DNA of 11,434 nucleotides, from positions 1 through 11,434 of the forward strand of contig JAWKTT010000065.1 of NCBI GenBank assembly GCA_041398965.1, in the 5' to 3' direction. Both the position numbers and the translations under genes were made by a program. Of this stretch, positions 6,514 to 11,434 are shown piece after piece; positions within the stretch are counted from its first letter, which is position 1, and each line of letters begins with the position of its first letter. The notes under the pieces are model-generated. The model was not told the DNA's origin and ran no database searches. It worked only from the letters and a program-made list of their open reading frames with translations. This DNA is from JAWKTT01 sp041398965 (GTDB lineage: Bacteria; Planctomycetota; Planctomycetia; Planctomycetales; Planctomycetaceae).

Positions 6514-6547
6514 CCAGAGCCCGTTGAGGAGACGACTCTGGGTTCTG
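6514..6547 (+). repeat. overlapping alternative inverted repeats
   Basis: CCAGAG (6514-6519) can pair with CTCTGG (6536-6541). CAGAGCCC (6515-6522) can pair instead with GGGTTCTG (6540-6547, one G-T), which is followed by TTTCTG. The two pairings exclude each other, as in switch-like leaders, but no role is known and the loops are long (16-17 bases). Confidence 0.35.
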
Positions 6548-6777
6548 TTTCTGACCGATTCCCAGCGACTCCGACACCTGGAAGTGGTCAATTGCTGCAC
6601 ACTGCCCCTGGGTTGTGGTTGATTATTGGCCATGTTTGGTGCAGCGGAACGACGCAGCCCGCGTCTGTCAAGCGTTTCGCGACCGACCTCGAATCGAAAA
6701 CACCCGTGAAAACGAGATGTTTTTGGCGGAGATTCTAATATTTTCAAAAAAATGTGTCCGCGTCGGCAGATTCTGCT

Positions 6778-6868
6778 GGATGCGGTACAGGGTCTGCGTA
6801 CCATACAGGGTGGAACGTCTGGGCACGTCAGCCCAAGAGAGCCACAGTCTTAGAAAGGAATCGAAGTC
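6778..6868 (+). promoter_or_regulatory. csrA leader with GGA motifs, hairpins and a repeat
   Basis: The direct repeat TACAGGGT occurs at 6786-6793 and 6804-6811. GGTAC (6784-6788) can pair with GTACC (6798-6802), and TGGGC (6820-6824) with GCCCA (6831-6835). GGA triplets, the core of CsrA sites, lie at 6778, 6812 and 6857. The last sits within the SD AGGA (6856-6859), 9 bases before the ATG. This fits CsrA binding its own leader to block ribosomes, as known in other bacteria; here it is inferred. Confidence 0.4.
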
Positions 6869-7099
6869 ATGTTAGTTCTATCGCGAAAAGTTGACGAATC
6901 GATCGTGCTTCCAGATCTTGGGATCACCATCAAGGTGGTCTCGCTCGGCAATGGTCGAGTTCGTCTTGGAGTGGACGCCCCAAGAGAGGTGACCGTGCTG
7001 CGGTCCGAAATCCTCGAAGAGCCAATGGAAAAGCCGCTGCCGACGCAGGGTGCCGATGGCCGAACCAGCAAGTTGAGCGAACGTAAACTGCACGTCTGA
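6869..7099 (+). CDS. csrA: carbon storage regulator CsrA (RsmA), RNA-binding protein
   Basis: CsrA is a small dimeric RNA-binding protein that controls translation and stability of mRNAs by binding GGA motifs. The 76 residues begin M-L-V-L-S-R-K-V-D-E-S-I-V-L, and N-G-R-V-R-L-G-V-D-A-P-R-E-V-T-V-L-R-S-E-I (28-48) is the second signature. This includes the Arg of the V-x-R-x-E-I RNA-binding surface and Leu4. Residues 1-50 are a complete CsrA core. The tail of about 26 residues (E-E-P-M-E-K-P-L-P...) is longer than in E. coli CsrA but common in some lineages. A clear AGGA precedes the ATG by 9 bases. It stands alone: fliW and flagellar genes, frequent partners, are not in the window. The convergent gene downstream and hairpins at 7101-7121 suggest a monocistronic unit. 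Confidence 0.96.
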   Translation: MLVLSRKVDESIVLPDLGITIKVVSLGNGRVRLGVDAPREVTVLRSEILEEPMEKPLPTQGADGRTSKLSERKLHV

Positions 7100-7100
7100 T

Positions 7101-7121
7101 AGCAGTGGCGTCTCCGCTGTT
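7101..7121 (+). terminator. hairpin directly after csrA, possible terminator
   Basis: AGCAGTGG (7101-7108), loop CGTCT and CCGCTGTT (7114-7121) form an 8-bp stem with two G-T pairs, starting one base after the csrA stop and followed by TGTCGG. The U-run is short, so termination strength is uncertain. Confidence 0.4.
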
Positions 7122-7197
7122 TGTCGGCGGCAGTTCGTTTCTGACAGTTGCGTCCCGTTACCGAAGTTATGGGATGACGATGGCACGCCGTTTCGGG

Positions 7198-7223
7198 TGA
7201 TGGCGTCGATCATGACGCCGTCA
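7198..7223 (-). terminator. strong hairpin after the amidohydrolase gene
   Basis: TGATGGCGTC (7198-7207) and GACGCCGTCA (7214-7223) pair over 10 bp with a single G-T and a 6-base loop GATCAT. It lies about 20 bases beyond the minus-strand amidohydrolase stop and could end both convergent transcripts. There is no U-tract on either side. Confidence 0.5.
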
Positions 7224-7242
7224 ATATCGGGCGGCGAAAGGG

Positions 7243-8115
7243 TCAGTCCCTACAGGCCCGTTGTTTTGGCGTCCTGAACTGGTGCGGTGCGACAATCGCC
7301 CCGTACATTTCCGGTCGTCTGTCTGCAAACCTGTCGATCTCATGCTTGCCGGGAACACGGACAAAGTGTTTATTCCGGGATCTCTCGGGATCGATGTCGG
7401 CCCATAAAACCTCGGCCGCATTGCCGGTCGACTCGGACATCGCGTCCCCGTTCGGAGCACAGATGCTGCTGCGACCGATGAACCGAAAGCCGCGTTCTTC
7501 ACCAACACGGTTAATCGCTGCGTAGTAAATGCCGTTCTCCATTGCTCGTGTCGCAATCGCAGTCCGGGCCAGACACTCGGCTCCGGGTGGCCAGTTCGTC
7601 GGCAGCACGATCAAGTCGGCCCCCTGCAACGCCAGCATACGGGATGACTCGGGAAAAGCGGAGTCATAACAGATGTTCAGGCCGATCCGCACTCCTTCGA
7701 TCTCATGCACCATGAACGGTTCATCGCCGGGAGTTGTGAACATATCGAGACCCAGGTAGGGGAGATGCACCTTTCGATAGCTCCCAACAACTCCAGTCGG
7801 ACCTGCCAGCACCGCGACGTTGAACAGCCGGTCGCCGTCCGACTCGATCATCCCGAAGACGGAATAGACATCTAACTCGCGACAGACGTCGACCATTCGC
7901 TGGCAGATTGGTCCGTCCATGGATTCGGCAACCTGACGACACTCGTCGATGCTCGTGAAGCAATACCCCGTGGCTGAACATTCCGGGAAGATGACGAGTT
8001 TCGCCCCCGCACCGGTGACCGGTTGCACAGCCGAACGCATCGCCTGCTCCATCCGGTCCAGATTGCCTGACACATCGGCAAACTTCACGTCCATCTGAAA
8101 TCCGGCTATACGCAT
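7243..8115 (-). CDS. carbon-nitrogen hydrolase (nitrilase superfamily amidohydrolase)
   Basis: This 290-residue cytosolic enzyme of PF00795 hydrolyses a non-peptide C-N bond (amide, carbamoyl or nitrile) through a Glu-Lys-Cys triad. E45 lies in V-I-F-P-E-C-S-A-T-G-Y, K115 in Y-R-K-V-H-L-P and C149 in L-N-I-C-Y-D-S-A-F-P-E, all intact. The start M-R-I-A-G-F-Q-M-D-V is the typical first strand. AGGAG (8124-8128 on the complement) sits 8 bases before this ATG, which settles the start against longer in-frame options. The Y-L-G-L-D-x-F-T-T-P-G-D segment is like N-carbamoyl-amine/omega-amidase-type branches, but the substrate cannot be named. It converges with csrA and is divergent from an exbD-like gene with 141 bases between. 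Nothing nearby indicates a pathway. Confidence 0.9.
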   Translation of the reverse strand: MRIAGFQMDVKFADVSGNLDRMEQAMRSAVQPVTGAGAKLVIFPECSATGYCFTSIDECRQVAESMDGPICQRMVDVCRELDVYSVFGMIESDGDRLFNVAVLAGPTGVVGSYRKVHLPYLGLDMFTTPGDEPFMVHEIEGVRIGLNICYDSAFPESSRMLALQGADLIVLPTNWPPGAECLARTAIATRAMENGIYYAAINRVGEERGFRFIGRSSICAPNGDAMSESTGNAAEVLWADIDPERSRNKHFVRVPGKHEIDRFADRRPEMYGAIVAPHQFRTPKQRACRD

Positions 8116-8256
8116 CGGTTGTGCTCCTGTCGACTGTTCATCACGTGTCGTCTGTGTTCGTTCGAGGGCGTGGAGTTCAATTCGGATTGCTCTCGACGTC
8201 ATTCGTTTGCCGACGTAGCATGGCAGGGAACCGAGCGACAGGCAAACGAGGACGCG
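8116..8256. promoter_or_regulatory. divergent intergenic region
   Basis: These 141 bases separate the divergent amidohydrolase and exbD-like genes and must hold promoters for both unless exbD is read from elsewhere. SD sites lie at 8124-8128 (minus strand, AGGAG) and 8248-8252 (plus strand, GAGGA). I found no convincing -35/-10 pair by eye. Confidence 0.4.
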
Positions 8257-8715
8257 ATGCGAATACCGGGAAGTCATCAGGCTGGACGCCGCGATCTCGA
8301 TGCGGGCGAAATGACCGCCATGATCGATGTCGTGTTTCTGCTGTTAATCTTCTTCATCTGTGCTGCGACGGGGGCGGTGCAGGAGTCGGTCCTCGCAACC
8401 GATCTCGCCGCTTCAGGTAGCGTCGAAGCCGTTGCTCCCGCAGTCGCTGTTGATCCAATTCAGATTGAAACCTGGCTGAAACTGCAACGCGATCCCGACA
8501 AGGGGACGCTCCTCGTGTTGTTCAATGACACCGAGTTTAGCGACCTCGATCAGTTAGAAACGACCCTCAAGGCAGTGGCAAGTTTGGACGCCTCGAATCC
8601 GGTCATCCTCGACATCGCCCCTGATGTCACCCTTGGCGAACTCGTCAATCTCTATGATCGTTGCCGCCGCTCCGGGCTCCAGTCCATCAACTTCGCCACC
8701 GCCCCCCCAACCTGA
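8257..8715 (+). CDS. exbD: ExbD/TolR-family biopolymer transport protein
   Basis: This 152-residue protein has an N-terminal cytoplasmic stretch (1-18), one membrane helix (about 20-42) with M-T-A-M-I-D24-V-V-F-L-L-L-I-F-F, and a periplasmic domain to the end. Asp24 is the proton-handling Asp of ExbD/TolR, which with ExbB/TolQ powers TonB or Tol-Pal. The usual Pro of MTP-x-ID is Ala here. The periplasmic part shows P-V-I-L-D-I-A-P-D-V-T-L-G-E-L-V-N-L-Y-D-R-C-R-R-S-G-L (about 117-143), the standard second half of the fold. ATG 8257 has GAGGA 4 bases upstream. No ExbB/TolQ or TonB gene is in the window, so it is an orphan here. A run of seven C near the stop (8702-8708) does not disturb the frame. 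Confidence 0.85.
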   Translation: MRIPGSHQAGRRDLDAGEMTAMIDVVFLLLIFFICAATGAVQESVLATDLAASGSVEAVAPAVAVDPIQIETWLKLQRDPDKGTLLVLFNDTEFSDLDQLETTLKAVASLDASNPVILDIAPDVTLGELVNLYDRCRRSGLQSINFATAPPT

Positions 8716-9046
8716 CCCCCAAGACCTCTCGGCACGATTCGTACCGTGAGGGTTGAACCAATCCCCCACTCAACAATCATCAATCACGAGACGACTGTTT
8801 TCTGTTAGGCTGTCAAACATCCCTCTGCGAACATCCGTCAGGTCTGCGTCGTCCGCAAGCGTTCCTCTGTGACCGATAGACATTGCCAACCATCGAGTCG
8901 CACACCGTTGACGCGGCCTCCTCGACCAGGCGAAAGGGTGCGAAATCTGCTAAGATTCAGGCTCAGCGAACGAACGATCCGTATTCAATGGACGTGACTG
9001 GACGCCGTGGACTTCGTGTTTTTCCCGTTGGAGGGGGCAGGTCAAT
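8716..9046. other. 331-base gap between exbD and the TPM genes
   Basis: No gene is supported. Just after the exbD stop, CGG-C-ACG (8730-8736), loop ATT and CGT-A-CCG (8740-8746) make a short hairpin with one mismatch, a weak terminator candidate. TGCTAAGAT (8948-8956) is a possible extended -10 box for the TPM pair, with no good -35. The remainder shows nothing clear. Confidence 0.45.
8948..8956 (+). promoter_or_regulatory. possible extended -10 promoter element for TPM genes
   Basis: TGC-TAAGAT fits an extended -10 (TGnTAnnAT), about 90 bases before the first TPM gene. No good -35 box stands 17 bases upstream. Weak, judged by eye. Confidence 0.25.
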
Positions 9047-9844
9047 ATGTACTCAATTCGCCCATATCTCTCGCTATTGATGGTCGCTGCGTTTCTGGTC
9101 TGCTCAACGACGGCTCGGGGGCAAGACCAGAATCGGATCGATCTTGCTCGGCCGGGAGATCGGGAGTTCATTCTCGACGAAGCCGGGATGTTGACCGAGG
9201 CTGATCGCGAGAAGATTCGTGTGCTCGCCGACAAATTGCTGACGGACAAAGCCGCTCCCATCATTGTCGTGACCATCGAATCGATGGCGCAACACGGGGG
9301 ACAGGGACTCAGAATCGAAACATTTGCCAGGTTGTTATTCGATCAATGGGAGATCGGTCCCGACAAGCTGGGGGAGACCGCCTGGAACTACGGCATCCTC
9401 CTGCTCGTCTCGCGGCAGGACCGAAAAGCTCGTATCGAATTGGGGGCCGGTTGGAAACGGGACCATGATGACGACGCCCTGCGAATTATGGACGACCTGA
9501 TCATCCCGGAATTCAAACAGGGGAATTTCTCTGCTGGAATTGTCGCTGGCGTCGAAGGATTAGACGCGATGGCCCGCAACCTCGAACTCCCGACACGACC
9601 GACCCCGACGTCACACTATGTTATCGGAGCCATCTTTATCGGGCTGATGATCTTTACCGTCGTCTCGCTGATAAGGCGTGGATCGAGTGGCTGGGCTTGG
9701 TTGATGTGGGCCGGGATCTTTGGGGTCATCGGCACGATCCTGTATCAGATGGCTCAGAATCGTTCGAGTGGCGGTGGTGGTTTCTCGGGAGGCTCCTTCG
9801 GTGGTGGCTTCTCCGGTGGCGGTGGAGCCTCAGGGTCTTGGTAG
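9047..9844 (+). CDS. YgcG-like TPM-domain membrane protein with Gly/Ser-rich tail
   Basis: This 265-residue exported protein has a signal peptide (M-Y-S-I-R-P-Y, hydrophobic 8-19, likely cleavage near A-R-G-Q). A TPM domain follows (PF04536; about 42-175) with F-I-L-D-E-A-G-M-L-T, I-I-V-V-T-I-E-S-M and G-I-L-L-L-V-S-R-Q-D-R-K-A-R-I-E-L-G-A-G-W. Two helices (about 191-206 and 215-233) come next, then a low-complexity Gly/Ser tail ending G-G-G-G-A-S-G-S-W, the usual end of this family. TPM domains sit outside the membrane and bind metal or act as weak phosphatases; in bacteria their role is poorly defined. ATG 9047 follows a GGAGGGGG stretch and leads straight into the signal peptide. The next TPM gene starts 35 bases on, so the two are co-transcribed. 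LemA, a frequent partner, is not adjacent. Confidence 0.88.
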   Translation: MYSIRPYLSLLMVAAFLVCSTTARGQDQNRIDLARPGDREFILDEAGMLTEADREKIRVLADKLLTDKAAPIIVVTIESMAQHGGQGLRIETFARLLFDQWEIGPDKLGETAWNYGILLLVSRQDRKARIELGAGWKRDHDDDALRIMDDLIIPEFKQGNFSAGIVAGVEGLDAMARNLELPTRPTPTSHYVIGAIFIGLMIFTVVSLIRRGSSGWAWLMWAGIFGVIGTILYQMAQNRSSGGGGFSGGSFGGGFSGGGGASGSW

Positions 9845-9879
9845 ATATTCAGTCTCAGTCACGAACCGGCAAGAACGTC

Positions 9880-10557
9880 ATGTCTCTTATTCAAGCACAC
9901 TTCAGCGACTCCGATCGTCAGCGGGTCAACCAGGCCATTCGCGAGGCCGAAGGGATGACCGCGGCCGAGATCGTTCCGGTCATCGCCCGCAGCTCGGGTC
10001 GATACGACCGGGCGGAAGATATGGTCGGACTGTGGTTTGCCGCCTTCGCGATTGGTTGCGTCTGGATGCTTTACCCGACACCATCGCACGATGCGTCTCA
10101 CTGGGGGACCCCGTCGGCGACTTGGCAACTTGTCGCCCTGCTGGCAGCCGGAGGAATGGGGTTCCTTGTCGGGGCAATTCTCGGGACACGGATCGATGGA
10201 TTGCGACGCCTCTTTACGCCGAAAGCCCAGATGAGCGACGAAGTTCAGCTGCGTGCCAGAAGTCTGTTTTTTGATCAGCGAGTGCATCACACAGCGGGTC
10301 AAACTGGGATCGTCCTTTATCTCTCGATGTACGAACGAACCGCAGCAATCATCGCCGACCAGAGGATCGTTGATGCACTGGGCCAACAACATCTCGACCT
10401 TCGCTGTCAGGAGTTGACCCAGCGCCTGAAAGTCGCCTCCCTCATCGATGCCCTCTGCGAAACCACGAAACAGTTGGGCATCGACCTCAGCAAGAGCCTC
10501 CCCCGCAGCTCCGACGACATCAACGAACTCCCCGATGCTCTCGTCCTGATCGACTAA
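9880..10557 (+). CDS. TPM-domain membrane protein, domain apparently split by two TM helices
   Basis: This 225-residue protein has no signal peptide. The N-terminus F-S-D-S-D-R-Q-R-V-N-Q-A-I-R-E-A-E (8-24) and A-A-E-I-V-P-V-I-A-R-S-S-G-R-Y (28-42) match the first helix and strand of a TPM fold. Two membrane helices follow (about 48-65 and 82-104). The remainder is L-R-A-R-S-L-F-F-D-Q-R-V-H-H-T-A-G-Q-T-G-I-V-L-Y-L-S-M-Y-E-R-T-A-A-I-I-A (about 126-161). This matches the later TPM part, aligning with the F-A-R-L-L-F-D-Q-W and G-I-L-L-L-V-S-R segments of the neighbour. This type of second TPM protein is often paired with a YgcG-like one. ATG 9880 is chosen because the family N-terminus begins there; the frame is open further upstream but overlaps the previous gene. 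Function unknown. Confidence 0.8.
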   Translation: MSLIQAHFSDSDRQRVNQAIREAEGMTAAEIVPVIARSSGRYDRAEDMVGLWFAAFAIGCVWMLYPTPSHDASHWGTPSATWQLVALLAAGGMGFLVGAILGTRIDGLRRLFTPKAQMSDEVQLRARSLFFDQRVHHTAGQTGIVLYLSMYERTAAIIADQRIVDALGQQHLDLRCQELTQRLKVASLIDALCETTKQLGIDLSKSLPRSSDDINELPDALVLID

Positions 10558-10604
10558 GTCGAAATCTCACTCCCCGCTGCAACGTCGAGGCGGACTTGTT
10601 AGAG

Positions 10605-10630
10605 CACTCTTCGCATCGGGCGAAGTGGTG
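10605..10630. terminator. hairpin between convergent genes
   Basis: CTTCGC (10609-10614), loop ATCGG and GCGAAG (10620-10625) form a perfect 6-bp stem, extended by CAC (10605-10607) with GTG (10628-10630) across a small internal loop. CACTCC (10568-10573) and GGAGTG (10635-10640) flank it. It sits between the stops of two convergent genes and may act in both directions. No U-tract is present. Confidence 0.45.
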
Positions 10631-10655
10631 ATCTGGAGTGTTGTAAGGAATGAAG

Positions 10656-11434
10656 TCATTGGTCGCGGAACGATGCGACCAAGTCGGGATCTATCCGGGC
10701 TTCAATCGTGGCCCGATGTTTTTGCAGGCGACGGGAAGTCTCCGTCAGGTGATCGCTACGAGAAAACACCAAGGAACAGTAATACCTGAGGAGTTCGTCA
10801 TATGTCAGGTCACTCGCGCGAACCCGTTTCAGGAATGCTTCGACAGCAACGTTCTGCGATGTCGTTGGCAACGGATGAGAGATCGGTAACTGGTTTGACT
10901 GACTGAAGACTGTTGGCATCCGAGTGGGGTGGTACTCCCCGCGAACCATGATGTTGCGAACGCACTGCTCAAGTTCGCGAAAATTCCCCGGCCAGTCGTA
11001 ATGAGCCCCGAGTTCCGGAGAAGACTCGATCCACGACACTGTCATGCTGGAGAGCCATTCGACTTGCTCTGGTGCGGCGCGTTCGCCAAGGCATTTGGCC
11101 GCGATGATACGGACGAGATGTGGGAGATCGCCCGGTGTGTCATCCAACTGTTCCCGGAGGGAAGGAGTCCGCAAGACATCGGAACAGAGTCGATAGAACA
11201 GGTCCTGACGAAATCGCCCAGTCGCGATTTCCTTCGCAAGATCTCGGTTCGTCGCTGCAATGACCTTGCCCTCGAACCGGCGCGGTTCCGTTTCGCCGAC
11301 TCTGAAGAATTCTCGATTCTGCAGAACTCGCAGCAGCTTGACCTGAATCGAAAGATCCAGCTCTCCAACCTCATCGAGGAATACGGTGTGGCCAACTTTG
11401 CAGCGTTCAAACCATCCGGCCCGATCCTTCACCG
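10656..11434 (-). CDS. sigma-54-dependent transcriptional activator (AAA+), 3' part
   Basis: This is the C-terminal part of a bacterial enhancer-binding protein that uses ATP to open sigma-54 holoenzyme promoters. The frame runs off the right edge; the GTG at 11432 is internal (V-K-D-R-A-G-W-F-E), and the GAFTGA loop should lie just beyond. Counting from that Val, Walker B is T-V-F-L-D20-E-V-G-E-L and sensor I A-A-T-N62-R-D-L. The arginine-finger region is G-R-F-R-Q-D-L-F-Y-R-L (72-82) and sensor II D-W-P-G-N-F-R-E-L (146-154). A degenerate Fis-type helix-turn-helix is at about 226-249 (D-H-L-T-E-T-S-R-R-L-Q-K-H-R-A-T-I-E-A-R-I). The usual L-P-P-L-R-E-R is replaced by R-T-P-S-L-R-E-Q. The sensor domain and target genes are unknown. 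It converges with the TPM pair. Confidence 0.9.
   Translation of the reverse strand, partial: VKDRAGWFERCKVGHTVFLDEVGELDLSIQVKLLRVLQNREFFRVGETEPRRFEGKVIAATNRDLAKEIATGRFRQDLFYRLCSDVLRTPSLREQLDDTPGDLPHLVRIIAAKCLGERAAPEQVEWLSSMTVSWIESSPELGAHYDWPGNFRELEQCVRNIMVRGEYHPTRMPTVFSQSNQLPISHPLPTTSQNVAVEAFLKRVRASDLTYDELLRYYCSLVFSRSDHLTETSRRLQKHRATIEARIDPDLVASFRDQ

Larger units (their letters stand above)
6427..6868. other. 442-base non-coding region, cco cluster end to csrA
   Basis: No convincing gene is seen. The first part has several hairpins that could end the oxidase transcript. An AT-rich patch around 6730-6755, the only clearly AT-rich stretch nearby, includes TAATAT (6736-6741), which could be part of a csrA promoter but lacks a convincing -35 box. 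The last 90 bases hold repeats and GGA motifs (see csrA leader). Open frames here (for example 6490-6738) have no family resemblance. Confidence 0.6.

Noticed and set aside
6626..6643. Sigma-54-like -24/-12 element (TTGGCC...GGTGCA) upstream of csrA
   Set aside because: The GG and GC elements are 11 bases apart instead of 10 and the match is poor on both sides.
6490..6738. 82-residue open frame in the csrA upstream region
   Set aside because: Composition is arbitrary, no start signal or family motif, and it overlaps hairpins and the AT-rich promoter-like patch.
8702..8708. Run of seven C near the exbD stop as a phase-variable tract
   Set aside because: Only seven bases, five codons from the end; slippage would merely change the last residues.
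8883..9080. Small open frame overlapping the first TPM start
   Set aside because: No recognisable motif; the overlapping TPM frame has a strong SD and a clear signal peptide.
1..11434. tRNA, rRNA, CRISPR array, insertion sequence or phage genes
   Set aside because: None found by eye: no cloverleaf, no regularly spaced repeats, no transposase or integrase motifs. A covariance-model scan would be more sensitive for small RNAs.

Overview
The window carries an aerobic or micro-aerobic bacterial locus. My best guess is a planctomycete (Planctomycetota), an inference from protein style rather than a marker gene. The signs are moderately high GC, many starts with weak or no Shine-Dalgarno (SD) sequence, a degenerate cbb3 oxidase cluster with small membrane proteins, a stand-alone csrA, an isolated exbD, paired TPM-domain proteins, and a sigma-54 activator with an unusual 'LCSD..RTPSLREQ' segment. 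No rRNA, tRNA, CRISPR array, transposase or phage gene was seen.

Bases 1-6426 (+ strand) form a cbb3-type (C-family) cytochrome oxidase cluster. It contains the 3' end of ccoN, ccoO (monoheme cytochrome c subunit), a two-TM protein whose second half resembles the assembly factor CcoS, and a 58-residue one-TM protein resembling only the N-terminal anchor of CcoP. A copper-exporting P1B-ATPase of the CcoI/FixI type follows, overlapping a TauE/SafE (DsbD_2/UreH-like) membrane protein by ATGA, and then a DUF4405-like His-rich membrane protein. Between the structural and the maturation genes sits a complete higBA toxin-antitoxin pair with its own probable promoter and a perfect palindromic operator candidate. 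The structural genes make the oxidase; CcoI, the CcoS-like protein and the TauE/SafE protein would supply copper and assembly functions. No diheme CcoP is visible.

Bases 6427-6868 are a structured non-coding stretch with hairpins, an AT-rich promoter-like patch and repeated GGA motifs, leading into csrA (6869-7099). csrA converges on a nitrilase-superfamily amidohydrolase gene (7243-8115, - strand), and each gene end has a hairpin. The amidohydrolase gene is divergent from an orphan exbD/tolR-like gene (8257-8715).

Bases 9047-10557 hold a pair of TPM-domain membrane proteins. The first is a classic YgcG-like secreted/anchored protein with a Gly/Ser-rich tail. The second appears to have its TPM fold split by two membrane helices. 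They converge on the 3' part of a sigma-54-dependent activator gene (10656 to the window end, - strand), with a hairpin between.

I see no wholly new system. The points most worth a second look are the reduced CcoP with CcoS-like partner, the toxin-antitoxin pair lodged inside the oxidase cluster, the split TPM protein and the possibly self-regulated csrA leader.
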